Counted from the stretch's first letter, positions 44,621 to 53,325 are shown. The stretch is 64,000 nt of DNA from Ktedonobacter racemifer DSM 44963 (GCF_000178855.1 NZ_ADVG01000003.1:62001-126000), one strand, 5' to 3'. The notes: generated by a model from the letters alone, not told the origin. Numbers and translations are program-made.

Positions 44621-45951
44621 GCTTTAAATCCTTTGTTCAACTGCTCTCGATTGAGGTTGCGACCAATAAAGATCAGTGAGTTGCGGCGTGGCGTACTGCC
44701 CCAGGCTCGGTCAGGACGACCATCGAAGAGCATGTGAACGCCCTGGAAGACATAGCGTTCCTCAGCCCCTTTGATGCTGAGCACTCCCTTCATGCGGAAG
44801 ATATCGGGACCCTGGGTACGCAATAGTTCTCCCAGCCACTCATTGAGTTTGCGTGGATCGAGGTCGCCCGAAACATCAATACCAACGGAGGAGACTTCGT
44901 CGTCGTGCTCATGCTTAGGCTTGTAGTCGTGTGCCACCACAGCAGTCAGAGGACCATGCTCAGAGCGCAGTTCGAGCTGAAATTCTGTGGGATGATGCTG
45001 GGTATAGAGTGCATAGAAACCAGGCTGCGCAATTGAGAGCGTATAATTGAGTTCCTGTCCCTCCAGTGCCAATTGATAGAGGGTATCTGTCCTCTCAAGC
45101 ACTTCACCAGGTCGGCACACCTGCTCATCATTGGAGAAGAGCAGCACCGCATCCATCGTGCGCTCAGCCAGAGTAGCAGTCGTCGCCTTCTGAGCTGAAA
45201 AAAGTGCGACGTTGATCTGCGGATCAGGTCCGGGCTGAAGCGCAAGCTGATACGTTCCCGCCTCCAGCGCGTAGATCCCACCCCACTCGAAGGGATACTC
45301 TGGCTCCATGAACTTTGGATCTACTTCCATAGCACGATCCAGATTGAAGCCACCCACATGGAGGATCTTCTCAACATTAATCTCCGCGTTGTGCGTGCGG
45401 TAGATCTTCGCCGCGGCATTCATGCTCTTCATGCGTGCCTCAAGCTGGTCCACATCCTCAGGGGCAACCAGGTCGATCTTGTTGAGCAGGATCACATCGG
45501 CGAAGGCGATCTGCTCCTTGACCTCGCTGCTGTCATCAATGTGCTCCCAGACGTGTTTGGCGTCAACGAGCGTCACGATGCCATCGAGACGCATCTTGCT
45601 CTGCATCTCGTCATCAACAAAGAAGGTCTGAGCCACAGGGCCGGGATCAGCCATGCCCGTTGTCTCAATGAGGATGTAGTCAAAGCGATCTTTGCGCTTC
45701 ATCAGGTTGCCCAAAATACGGATGAGATCTCCACGTACAGTACAGCAGATGCAGCCGTTGTTCATCTCAAAGATCTCTTCCTCGGCACCAATCACAAGAT
45801 CCTGGTCGACACCAACCTCGCCAAATTCGTTCTCGATCACTGCAATACGCTTGCCATGCTCGGCGGTCAGAAGAGAGTTGAGGAGGGTCGTCTTCCCCGA
45901 ACCCAGGAAACCTGTCAGAACGGTCACTGGGACCTGTGCCTGTGTTGTCAT
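44608..45951 (-). CDS. COG0523 (CobW-like) metallochaperone GTPase
   Basis: 447 residues. P-loop VLTGFLGSGKTTLL (residues 11-24), zinc-binding GCICC at 66-70, Walker B with ILIETTGMADP, and NKIDLV guanine specificity. Between the GTPase (~1-220) and CobW C-terminal domain (~355-447, ending ERYVFQGVHMLFDGRPDRAWG) lies an extra ~130-residue beta-rich domain absent from minimal family members (YALEAGTYQLALQPGPDPQINV...). Such proteins deliver zinc to client enzymes under shortage. Third gene of the operon driven from the operator at 46952-46986. Confidence 0.92.
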   Translation of the reverse strand: MTTQAQVPVTVLTGFLGSGKTTLLNSLLTAEHGKRIAVIENEFGEVGVDQDLVIGAEEEIFEMNNGCICCTVRGDLIRILGNLMKRKDRFDYILIETTGMADPGPVAQTFFVDDEMQSKMRLDGIVTLVDAKHVWEHIDDSSEVKEQIAFADVILLNKIDLVAPEDVDQLEARMKSMNAAAKIYRTHNAEINVEKILHVGGFNLDRAMEVDPKFMEPEYPFEWGGIYALEAGTYQLALQPGPDPQINVALFSAQKATTATLAERTMDAVLLFSNDEQVCRPGEVLERTDTLYQLALEGQELNYTLSIAQPGFYALYTQHHPTEFQLELRSEHGPLTAVVAHDYKPKHEHDDEVSSVGIDVSGDLDPRKLNEWLGELLRTQGPDIFRMKGVLSIKGAEERYVFQGVHMLFDGRPDRAWGSTPRRNSLIFIGRNLNREQLNKGFKACLA

Positions 45952-45970
45952 ACGTATCTATCCTTTCTGT

Positions 45971-46627
45971 TCATCGTGCTTCCGGCTCAAGAAGGTCTTG
46001 ATTGCTCTGAGCCTGGTCTACCTGTGTATGCGTTTTGAGTGCCAGGTGATGGTGCCCATTGTTGAGCAATTCCCCATCACACGAGGGATCAACCAATAAT
46101 GGTGCCGAGCGCGGCTCCGGTGAAAGGGCCAGGCTCAAGATCTCTTGAATGGGCTGCCAGCCACAATGGCGATAAAAGGCCCGCGCCCGCGCGTTTTGTG
46201 CTGTCACGTAGAGCTGCATATGCGAGGATCCATGCTGTGTCGTCCAACTCTTCGCCTCTTCCATCAAGCGCTGTGCTAGTCCTGCGCCCTGTAAGCCTGG
46301 ATCGATATAGAGCGCGACCAGTTCCACCCAACTGCGATGGCGAAAGAGGGGGGAGTCGAGATGGTTCTCTAAAAGCAACAATCCCACAGGACGCTGTCCC
46401 TCCCATGCCAGCAGCCAGAACGCGTTCTCAGTCTCATGCGTGTGAAGAAAATGTTCCCTCAATAAGGCTCGCCAGTCGTCGGCCAGTGCGAACTGCTCAT
46501 TGAGTGAGGCGTTATATGCATGCAACGCGGCAAAGAGCGTCGCGACAGCCTCAAAGTCATCGCGCGTGGCCGGGGCAAGACGCAGACGTTCCTGCTCGAT
46601 CTCCTGCAAACGTTGATTCACAATCAA
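45971..46627 (-). CDS. GNAT acetyltransferase
   Basis: 218 residues if the TTG at 46627 is used (AAGGA six bases upstream); no ATG lies nearby, and GTG 46621 is an alternative. GNAT fold: LRLAPATRDDFEAVATLFAAL, RSWVELVALYIDPGLQGAGLAQRLMEEA (acetyl-CoA loop QGAGLA), MQLYVTAQNARARAFYRHCGWQP. A 50-residue C-terminal tail contains NNGHHHLALKTH. Second gene of the zinc-regulated operon; target unknown. Confidence 0.85.
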   Translation of the reverse strand: MIVNQRLQEIEQERLRLAPATRDDFEAVATLFAALHAYNASLNEQFALADDWRALLREHFLHTHETENAFWLLAWEGQRPVGLLLLENHLDSPLFRHRSWVELVALYIDPGLQGAGLAQRLMEEAKSWTTQHGSSHMQLYVTAQNARARAFYRHCGWQPIQEILSLALSPEPRSAPLLVDPSCDGELLNNGHHHLALKTHTQVDQAQSNQDLLEPEAR

Positions 46628-46669
46628 GTGCAATCCTTTCCAGGGTCTAAAGTGCCTTTATGCAGTGAC

Positions 46670-46930
46670 TCAGACATGCTGTGAGCGAGATGGCGCTGGC
46701 AAACAGCAGGCACACCCGCTGGCGTGCGAGATGGGACTGGAACGTTGAAGCGTGGTCTCGCGCTCCCCGGACCTGGCCTTGGCAGCCTTCTTAAAGGCAA
46801 AACGTGAGATCTGACGTATCGCTTCCGTTGCGCACGCGGGACACCATGCTGTATCATCGGCCTCGCGTACCGGTCGCAACTCATCGAAGTAAGTTCGACA
46901 CTTCGGGCATACGAACTCGTAGACTGGCAT
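46670..46930 (-). CDS. FmdB-type zinc ribbon protein
   Basis: 86 residues with AAGGAAGGAG before ATG 46930. N-terminal FmdB ribbon MPVYEFVCPKCRTYFDELRP with the second pair WCPACATEA; a basic middle and a C-terminal SGCACCLPA give further cysteines. Small regulatory or metal-carrying protein of unknown role. First gene of the operon and closest to the perfect palindrome at 46952-46986. Confidence 0.85.
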   Translation of the reverse strand: MPVYEFVCPKCRTYFDELRPVREADDTAWCPACATEAIRQISRFAFKKAAKARSGERETTLQRSSPISHASGCACCLPAPSRSQHV

Positions 46931-46951
46931 ATCTCACTCCTTCCTTGATAT

Positions 46952-46986
46952 CGCTTGTTAATGATATTACGTATCATTAACAAGCG
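46952..46986. promoter_or_regulatory. Zur-type operator of the COG0523 operon
   Basis: Perfect palindrome with 15-base arms, CGCTTGTTAATGATA-TTACG-TATCATTAACAAGCG; the core 46960-46978 equals the znuA2 operator consensus. Ends 22 bases upstream of the fmdB start codon. Confidence 0.8.
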
Positions 46987-47022
46987 TTGTTGAAAGTATA
47001 CCGGATCGCCCTGCTTTCTGTC

Positions 47023-47041
47023 AATGATACGCGGTATCATT
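47023..47041. promoter_or_regulatory. Second Zur-type operator, divergent side
   Basis: AATGATA-CGCGG-TATCATT, perfect arms, 45 bases from the first site. It probably served a rightward gene whose only remnant is the ATPase fragment at 47114-47228, or strengthens repression of the leftward operon. Confidence 0.75.
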
Positions 47042-47113
47042 AGCATTTTCTCAGTTCTCTTTTGCTCTTGCCTCGGCTCGCTACGCAGGCATACAGGCTT
47101 TTCTGAGAAAAGA

Positions 47114-47228
47114 CTCAAATGCTATCACTCCAAAGCGGGTGCGGTAGAACCGCTCCTCAATTACTGTGTTGAGGGGGCAGATGAGTATGTCGTCGTGGAT
47201 ATGACGGCTGGTGCAGATACCTTTGCGG
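47114..47228 (+). pseudogene. CooC/MinD-like P-loop ATPase fragment
   Basis: Codons read YHSKAGAVEPLLNYCVEGADEY then VVVDMTAGADTFA, the Walker-B region of CooC-like (SIMIBI class) ATPases that accompany metal-handling loci. N- and C-terminal parts are missing; at 47228 an IS6 remnant starts. It lies just right of a Zur-type operator, so a zinc-controlled ATPase was probably destroyed here. Confidence 0.5.
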
Positions 47229-47320
47229 GTTGTGTTGCAAGAAGTGAGAAAAATAAGATGAGCAGAGAGCGCCTCAAGTCACCTTTCTCGCCCGTCTGTT
47301 TGGAGTGGCGGCCTAAGCCC
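47228..47320. mobile_element. Internally deleted IS6 remnant
   Basis: Begins GGTTGTGTTGCAAGAA like the end at 16618 and then jumps to the 3' end of the same transposase (CTCAAGTCACC...CGGCCTAAG, compare 17430-17467). Nearly all of the transposase is deleted. It joins the ATPase fragment to tnpB in one open frame. Confidence 0.65.
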
Positions 47321-48115
47321 AGCAAGAAAAAAGAGTTTTACCTGCTCGTCACCTTGGAAGTGGAGACGTCTGATCCTACCCCTGAAACGCACAAGCAGAT
47401 CGTTGGCGTGGATGTTGGGATGCGATATCTCGCCGTCACGGCGACGATGCAAGGCGATTGTACCTTCCATGCTGACATCTCTCCTATTGCCAAGTCTCAC
47501 CACTATGCACGACTGAGAAAGCGTCTGCAAAAAAAAGGCACTCGTTCCGCGACGAGAAGGCTCGTCGCCATCAGTGGACGAGAGAGACGGTTGAAAGCAA
47601 ACGTCAATCATGTTGTGAGTAAGCGGATCGTCCTAGAGCACCCACAAAGCTTGATTGGACTGGAGCATCTGACAGATATTCGTGAGCGTACCAAACGACG
47701 GAAAGGCAAAAAAGCCAGTGCAAAACAGCGAAAAGCCAATCGTACCTTCTCCAAATGGGCTTTTGGTGAGCTGCACGCGATGATCGCCTATAAAGCGCTC
47801 TTGCATCGAAGTATGGCGATCAAGGTGGATGCCAACTCTACCTCGCAGGCCTGCCCCAAATGTGGGCACACCTGCAAGGAGAATCGTCCTCACAAGGGAT
47901 TGCTCTTTGTCTGTCAGAATTGTCAGTATACCCTCCATGCCGATCTGGTTGGCGCGAGGAATATTGCCATGAGAACGCTTCTTATCCGGCAAGACTGGAT
48001 AGGAACGGGCCTCTTGTCAGTACGCCCTGATGTGTCGGACGATGAAGCCAAAGTAGCACGCCTGAAAAGGTATGCTGAGTTGCGGTGGAGTTCAGACACA
48101 AGCCCTCGGCTTTAG
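47321..48115 (+). pseudogene. tnpB: TnpB (IS200/IS605-type RNA-guided nuclease), N-terminus missing
   Basis: ~265 residues of the RuvC-like half: VGVDVGMRYLAVTATM (Asp), LIGLEHLTDIRERTKRRKGK (Glu), zinc finger CPKCG...CQNC and HADLVGARNIAMR (Asp) are intact. The N-terminal ~100 residues (wedge/REC region) are absent; the open frame instead extends into the IS6 remnant and ATPase fragment, giving a spurious 363-codon ORF. No tnpA is near. Cleavage activity is unlikely. Confidence 0.85.
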
Positions 48116-48123
48116 CCGTAGGG
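48103..48123 (+). repeat. IS605-type right-end hairpin
   Basis: CCCTCGGCT-TT-AGCCGTAGGG at the end of tnpB, the usual imperfect hairpin of IS605-type right ends and of the 3' end of omega RNA overlapping tnpB. Confidence 0.6.
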
Positions 48124-48153
48124 TATCTGACTTGTTAGTATCATATCTCATAT

Positions 48154-48177
48154 CCCCTGGTATGTGAGCACCAGGGG
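48154..48177. terminator. Hairpin downstream of the GPH transporter gene
   Basis: CCCCTGGT/ACCAGGGG, perfect 8-bp stem with 8-base loop, 13 bases beyond the stop of the minus-strand transporter gene. No T-run. Confidence 0.55.
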
Positions 48178-48189
48178 CAGTGATTAGCC

Positions 48190-49524
48190 TCAATCAGCTG
48201 GCATTATTGCTGGTTCGATCATGATCTGTGTTGGCTTGAGGCGGCTCTGATAGCTTCTCAGCATGACGATAGCTATCAGCAAGAAGCCTATTGGCAGGCC
48301 GCCTAGTAGAATTCGGAAGCCGAGAATGGTGTTCGCATGTTGCACTTTGAGATGCTCGTCATAACCGCTTACGACAAAGAAGATGGCCATAACGGCATAT
48401 TGCAGAGACAGGCCGAGGCGAACAATAAAGCCATTCATGCCCAAGTACATGCCCTCGCGCCTGCGGCCAGTTAGCTCGGCGTCATAATCAATTACGTCGG
48501 CGAGCAGAATGTTGAGCAGCACCAGGAAGCCGGCGATGGGGATGCCCAGGAACGCGCCGGTGATAATGACGCTGGTGGGATTCGTCTCAAAGAGAAAAGC
48601 CAGCGTAATCAGCAGATAGAGCAGCGTGCTGATCATGGCCGCGCGAATCGTTGAGATGCGGGTTGCGATCCTGGCCCAGAGAAACGACATAGGGATAGCA
48701 ACAATAAAGATGCTGCCCAGGAATAGCGTGTTCTCCAGGGCATTCAACGAGACCACATATTTGGTATAAAAGGCAGAAACGGTCGTAAAGAGGGTCGTGG
48801 AGAACTGAATCAAGAAGTTCGCCACAACATAGGGAATAAAGCGCGGATTACGAAACGTGGAGGTGACGGCCTCACGGAAGCTGAAGGACCGCTCACGGTA
48901 GGCGGGATTCTCAAAGCTGCCATAAACCGAGACATAGAGCGAGACCACACCAATCCCAGCAAAAACCAGGGCCATGGTCTGCCATCCCAGGGTCTGACCC
49001 AGGGACTTCGAGAGAGCCACACCCACCATCAGGCCGAGAATGGCAAATAGCTGCAAGAGCGCGCCAACATACAGCCGCGTCCGCTTTTCCTGATACATTT
49101 CAGGAAAGAGGCTGCCAAAATTGAGCGCAGTAACCGTAAAGCAGAGATCAAAAATGAAGGTCAAGACCAGGAAATAGATCAATAGTCCCTGAGGCCCCAA
49201 AGCAGGCGGGGCAAAGATAAAGTAGAAGGTCACACAAAAAGGAAGCGCGCCACCAATAATAAAGGGGAGACGCCGCCCCCAACGCGTATTGGTACGATCG
49301 CTAATATGGCCAGCCAGCAGATTTAAGACCGCATTGATGAGGCCATAGGCAATCAAGCTGGCGGAGAGGATCACGCCCGAAACATGCAGCTCCGTCACAT
49401 AATAATAGACGGCAACCGTATTGAAGGCGTTCCAGAGCAGGTTGGAGCCAAGCTGGTGCGTGCTATAGGCGATGCGCTTACGCACAGGTACCGGCTGAGC
49501 GAGAGTCGTTATCTCGTTCATCAT
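48190..49524 (-). CDS. MFS transporter, GPH (glycoside-pentoside-hexuronide) type
   Basis: 444 residues with ~12 hydrophobic helices. GPH signatures: IAYSTHQLGSNLLWNAFNTVAVYYY at the N-terminus, AGHISDRTNTRWGRRLPFIIGG (the cytoplasmic loop 2-3 D-R-TNTRWGRRRP motif) and IDYDAELTGRRREGMYLGMNGF before helix 9-10. Probably a cation-sugar symporter. Starts 18 bases after the PIG-L deacetylase gene, so the two are an operon and the substrate may be an amino-sugar derivative (inference). Confidence 0.9.
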   Translation of the reverse strand: MMNEITTLAQPVPVRKRIAYSTHQLGSNLLWNAFNTVAVYYYVTELHVSGVILSASLIAYGLINAVLNLLAGHISDRTNTRWGRRLPFIIGGALPFCVTFYFIFAPPALGPQGLLIYFLVLTFIFDLCFTVTALNFGSLFPEMYQEKRTRLYVGALLQLFAILGLMVGVALSKSLGQTLGWQTMALVFAGIGVVSLYVSVYGSFENPAYRERSFSFREAVTSTFRNPRFIPYVVANFLIQFSTTLFTTVSAFYTKYVVSLNALENTLFLGSIFIVAIPMSFLWARIATRISTIRAAMISTLLYLLITLAFLFETNPTSVIITGAFLGIPIAGFLVLLNILLADVIDYDAELTGRRREGMYLGMNGFIVRLGLSLQYAVMAIFFVVSGYDEHLKVQHANTILGFRILLGGLPIGFLLIAIVMLRSYQSRLKPTQIMIEPAIMPAD

Positions 49525-49542
49525 CGAACCTCATTAAACTTC

Positions 49543-50307
49543 TTAGCTATAAAGTGCGGTGGGGAAGAAGTGCAGTTGTCGAACGGAGAGCAGCTTAAAG
49601 GCTTCGGCGTAGCGTACCTCGTCTGCTCTGGCTTCCATATGACCAGCCTGGTAGAGTTGTTGGGCCTGGTAGGCAAAGAAATTGCTTAAGAGGGGCCATT
49701 CCGCGTTCTCAAACTGGCTCTTGTGTGCCAGGATGGCTGAGAGCTTGCGCTCCCAATAGGAGGTCACATCGATATAGGTGTTGGGGTGACTGCTCGCGTA
49801 AAAGGCGATCTGCGGCACGGTATATGGCTCACCAGCTCCACGCTGAGTCGCGTTGTTACCGGAGAAGAGCATGGCATGCACGACCGCGTGGCCAGTCTTG
49901 ATATGGTCAGGGTGGGCCTCGTAGGGCATCCAGGGATCCACAGTCATTACCAGTTCAGGACGATGCTCGCGCAGAATAGGAATCAGGCGCTGAACGACCT
50001 CTTGCTCTGTATACTGGCCCGCATCTGGAAAACCCAGTTCCAACTGCTCAGAGACACCAAGCAACTTCCCGGCGTTGAGCCTCTCCTCACGCCTGATCTC
50101 GACGATCTCCTCACGGGACATGGTGAGATTTGGCACTCCAGCGCCACCATCAGTGACGGTCACAAAGACGATCTTGCAACCACGTTCCGCAAGCGCCAGC
50201 AGCGTTCCTGCCGCTCCAACCTCGTTATCGTCGGGATGTGGCTGTACGCACACGACAGAGCGCACATCTAACAAATCCGGGAGTCCTAAAAGCTTACGAA
50301 TATCCAA
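49543..50307 (-). CDS. PIG-L/LmbE family deacetylase
   Basis: 254 residues. Zinc-site motif VCVQPHPDDNEVGAAGTL (His24, Asp26, Asp27), REERLNAGKLLGV, and the second ligand in YEAHPDHIKTGHAV. Family members remove acetyl groups from GlcNAc-linked small molecules (bacillithiol or mycothiol precursors, N-acetyl sugars). Being the first gene with a GPH transporter, it likely acts on an imported sugar. Whether zinc limitation affects it is unknown. Confidence 0.9.
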   Translation of the reverse strand: MDIRKLLGLPDLLDVRSVVCVQPHPDDNEVGAAGTLLALAERGCKIVFVTVTDGGAGVPNLTMSREEIVEIRREERLNAGKLLGVSEQLELGFPDAGQYTEQEVVQRLIPILREHRPELVMTVDPWMPYEAHPDHIKTGHAVVHAMLFSGNNATQRGAGEPYTVPQIAFYASSHPNTYIDVTSYWERKLSAILAHKSQFENAEWPLLSNFFAYQAQQLYQAGHMEARADEVRYAEAFKLLSVRQLHFFPTALYS

Positions 50308-50716
50308 TAGATAAGACCTTTCATAGATAACATCTTATCAAGAGCGCGATTATTGCTACGCTAACAGCAACAAGTCATACTATGACTACGCTTCGATAAA
50401 GTATTTATTCACGCCTGCTCCCTGCGGTATTATGGATTGGCACGCGTCTCGTCCCCAGCGTCGTACCACCGTGAGCCCGAGGTTCCATTTACTAATGCAA
50501 AAGCCTCAATTGCAAATATAGGCTTTTGGTGTGTCATATAGCTGTCTTCAGGCTTTATATCACAGCTTATCTCTTGTTAATAGACATATAACCCTCTATT
50601 CTTGCATCAGTGTCGTAAAGTATAGTTGCTATCCAGAAAAAAAGAGCATGGCCGGCTCGGGTAGCATCGCATGCATGCACAGAACGATGGATATACTCAC
50701 TCTAGGAGGACCATCT
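50308..50716. other. Divergent intergenic region with one hairpin
   Basis: No gene. A hairpin CAAAAGCCT/AGGCTTTTG (50498-50506 and 50520-50528) lies ~190 bases before the ABC ATPase start and could be an attenuator; otherwise nothing recognised. Confidence 0.5.
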
Positions 50717-51700
50717 ATGGTCTCTGTCATCAATATTCAGGATATCTCGATGATCTATAAAGCCCCGGTGCGAGAGGCTGGTTTGCGTGCCGCGTTAGGC
50801 TCGCTTGTTCACCGAAAATACCGCGAGATACAGGCTGTGCGTGATATCTCATTTGAGCTTGAAGCGGGCGAGGTAGTGGGCTTTATTGGTCCTAATGGCG
50901 CCGGGAAGACTACGACGATGAAGATTCTGAGTGGTATCTTGCACCCAACCGGTGGCACAGTCAATGTGCTTGGCTTTACTCCCTGGCACCGGGAAACCTC
51001 TTTCTTAAAGAACATCGCCTTTATCCGTGGTAGCCAGCCCATCGGTGGCCCAAACGAACTGACGGTACTTGATTCACTACGCTTCCAGCAGCTCATCTAC
51101 GAAATCTCTGAGACGGCTTTTCATAAAGGCCTGGCTCTCCTGGTAGAAATGCTTAAATTGGAGCCGCTGCTTAAGCGCCAGATTCGTGCCCTCAGTCTGG
51201 GGGAGCGCATGCGCTGTGGGCTGGCCCTCGCACTCATCTATCAGCCACGTATCCTCTTTCTCGATGAGCCGACGCTAGGCCTGGATGTGACCGCGGTCAG
51301 TATGATACGCCGTTTTATCACAGACTATAGCCAGCAGACAAAGGCAACCATCCTTTTGACTAGCCACTATATGGCCGATGTCGAGGAGCTCTGCAAACGT
51401 GTCGTGCTTATTGACCACGGAACCTTGAGATATGATGGGGGGCTGGAGGGCCTCTCCACATCCTTCTCGACCTCTAGAATACTGACAGTCACGATCGCCG
51501 AAAAGGTGACCCCGAAGTGGAATATGTATGGTGAAGTCATAGAAGCGGAGCCAGGCAAGGCTACACTGTGCGTCCAACGTGAGCAGGTCGCGACCGTCTC
51601 CGCACGGTTACTCTCCGAACTTCCTGTCGTTGATTTGGCTATAGGAGGCATTCCTCTGGAGCAGGTGATAGATCAAATTTATCAGGAAGGCAGGATATGA
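50717..51700 (+). CDS. ABC-2 type exporter ATP-binding protein
   Basis: 327 residues from ATG 50717 with AGGAGGA upstream; the open frame extends to 50531 without family sequence. Walker A GPNGAGKTTTMKIL, GERMRCGLALALIYQPRILFLDEP containing the signature (LSLGERMR) and Walker B, LTSHYMADVEELC. N-terminal extension MIYKAPVREAGLRAALGSLVHRKYREI is characteristic of the COG4586 subgroup of uncharacterised exporters. Drives the two permeases downstream. Confidence 0.92.
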   Translation: MVSVINIQDISMIYKAPVREAGLRAALGSLVHRKYREIQAVRDISFELEAGEVVGFIGPNGAGKTTTMKILSGILHPTGGTVNVLGFTPWHRETSFLKNIAFIRGSQPIGGPNELTVLDSLRFQQLIYEISETAFHKGLALLVEMLKLEPLLKRQIRALSLGERMRCGLALALIYQPRILFLDEPTLGLDVTAVSMIRRFITDYSQQTKATILLTSHYMADVEELCKRVVLIDHGTLRYDGGLEGLSTSFSTSRILTVTIAEKVTPKWNMYGEVIEAEPGKATLCVQREQVATVSARLLSELPVVDLAIGGIPLEQVIDQIYQEGRI

Positions 51701-52467
51701 TGCGCATACTCCGCTTACTCGCAATCACGACGCAGCGTGAAATCCTGCAATGGCTGACCGGGCGAGCCTTCGTGATTACTCTGATGATCAACCAGGCAAT
51801 CGCGCCCCTGATCGGACTCGCGGTCTGGTCGGTCGCTTTACCCGGAAATAGTCAAATCTCAACCTACTATGTCGCGCTGTTAGCCATCCAGTTGATGACG
51901 GTCTCTTATGAAAACCATACATTCTCTAATGCTATCTATGATGGGACATTCAGCCAGGAGTTGCTGAAACCCCAGCCTACGGTGCTGGGACAGCTCGGTA
52001 CGAATATCGCGATGCGCCTCTGGCACCTGCTGTTCGGACTGCCAATCATCATCCTTGTGGGCGTGATTACTCACACCACCTGGGATATACGCATGCTTCT
52101 TCTGGCACTGCCCGCCCTGCTTCTGGCGGCAATACTGCGTTTTCTCTTTACCTATCTCTTCGCCCTTTCAGCCTTCTGGACTGAGCAGGCGCATGGTATT
52201 GTAGGTTTGAGCGAGTCCCTGGTCTTTCTGCTGGGTGGGTCGGCTGCGCCCATCACACGCTTTCCTTCCAGCCTGCGTCCACTTGTGGAGGCTCTGCCCT
52301 TTCACGCCTTACTCGGTTTTCCGGCCGAAATCATGAGTTCCAACCTAGACTATAAGCAAATTTTGGGAGGCTATGTCTGGCAGGTGTCCTGGATACTCGT
52401 CTTTCTACTGGCCGTTAAGGCAACCTGGCGCGCAGGCTTACGACGTTATAGCGCCATTGGAGGGTAA
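51697..52467 (+). CDS. ABC-2 type permease
   Basis: 256 residues, ATG overlapping the ATPase stop (ATGATG at 51697). Six hydrophobic segments, e.g. FVITLMINQAIAPLIGLAVW, LLFGLPIIILVGVITHTTW and LLLALPALLLAAILRFLFTYLFAL; C-terminal ATWRAGLRRYSAIGG is shared with the next gene and typical for COG4587 permeases. One of two subunits of a heterodimeric exporter; substrate unknown. Confidence 0.88.
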   Translation: MMRILRLLAITTQREILQWLTGRAFVITLMINQAIAPLIGLAVWSVALPGNSQISTYYVALLAIQLMTVSYENHTFSNAIYDGTFSQELLKPQPTVLGQLGTNIAMRLWHLLFGLPIIILVGVITHTTWDIRMLLLALPALLLAAILRFLFTYLFALSAFWTEQAHGIVGLSESLVFLLGGSAAPITRFPSSLRPLVEALPFHALLGFPAEIMSSNLDYKQILGGYVWQVSWILVFLLAVKATWRAGLRRYSAIGG

Positions 52468-52473
52468 AGATCT

Positions 52474-53256
52474 ATGAAGCTTTTACAGTTGCTGGGGATG
52501 AACTTCTCGCTCTCGTTACGCCGCGAGCTGGCCTTTCGGGCGAACTTGGTCTTTCAGCTACTACTGACTACACTTAATATTGCTTCCGGCTTTGTGGTTT
52601 TGAGCGTGATCTATACGCAGACGCAAACGCTGGCCGGTTGGAGCCTCGGAGAGTCGATTACCCTGCTGGGAACCTTTCAGGTCAGCAGCGGGATCTTCTC
52701 GACCTTTGTGGAACCCAATTTGAGCTGGTTCGCGGGACAAGTCCGAGATGGCAAGCTAGATCACGTGCTGCTCCAGCCCGCGCCGAGTCTCTTTATGGTC
52801 AGCCTGGGGAAATGCGCGCCGTTCGCGCTCTCCCAGGTAGCACTGGGGCTTCTAGCCACGATCCTGGGCATTGTGCAGATGGGAGCCCTACCCTCGTGGT
52901 GGGGCATTCTAAGCTGGTTGCTCCTGCTTGCCGTGGGAATCGTCATTGCCTGGGCGATACGCGTTCTACTGGCCAGTCTCGCCTTCTGGTCCCCAACCGC
53001 CGAGCTGGACGTGTTTTATTCCGCGCTCTGGCAGTTTGGTCGCTACCCAGTTGATATCTACCGCCAGCCCCTGCGCTTCTGCCTGACCTATGTCCTCCCT
53101 TTCGCCTTTCTGGCGACCTTCCCTGTCAGCGCACTGACCAGTCACGCCGATCCCTTCCTGCCACTAACTGGCCTGATCGTTAGCAGCATAGCTTACCTTT
53201 GTGTCACGCTGGTCTGGCGAGCGGGTCTGCGCCGCTATACCAGCGCGACAAGCTGA
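52474..53256 (+). CDS. ABC-2 type permease
   Basis: 260 residues, 6 bases after the previous gene. COG3694-type permease: ELAFRANLVFQLLLTTLNIASGFVVLSVIY, WFAGQVRDGKLDHVLLQPAPSLF (a conserved cytoplasmic loop) and VLPFAFLATFPVSALT, ending LVWRAGLRRYTSATS. Second subunit of the exporter. An imperfect hairpin follows. Confidence 0.88.
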   Translation: MKLLQLLGMNFSLSLRRELAFRANLVFQLLLTTLNIASGFVVLSVIYTQTQTLAGWSLGESITLLGTFQVSSGIFSTFVEPNLSWFAGQVRDGKLDHVLLQPAPSLFMVSLGKCAPFALSQVALGLLATILGIVQMGALPSWWGILSWLLLLAVGIVIAWAIRVLLASLAFWSPTAELDVFYSALWQFGRYPVDIYRQPLRFCLTYVLPFAFLATFPVSALTSHADPFLPLTGLIVSSIAYLCVTLVWRAGLRRYTSATS

Positions 53257-53271
53257 CGAGAATGTCTGCGT

Positions 53272-53313
53272 CTATCTACGTTAACGGTGGGTCATACTAG
53301 CGACCCATGGCTA
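53272..53313. terminator. Hairpin between convergent genes
   Basis: CTATC-TACGTTA... pairs with ...TAACGTG-GATAG, and the inner part is TGGGTC/GACCCA; imperfect stem of ~17 bp with an 8-base loop between the ABC permease and the DUF998 gene. Could act for both strands; no T-run. Confidence 0.5.
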
Positions 53314-53325
53314 ACGTGGATAGTC

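Noticed and set aside
47024..48115. Single 363-residue TnpB-like gene
   Set aside because: The first ~100 codons are an ATPase fragment and an IS6 scar, so it is not one native protein.
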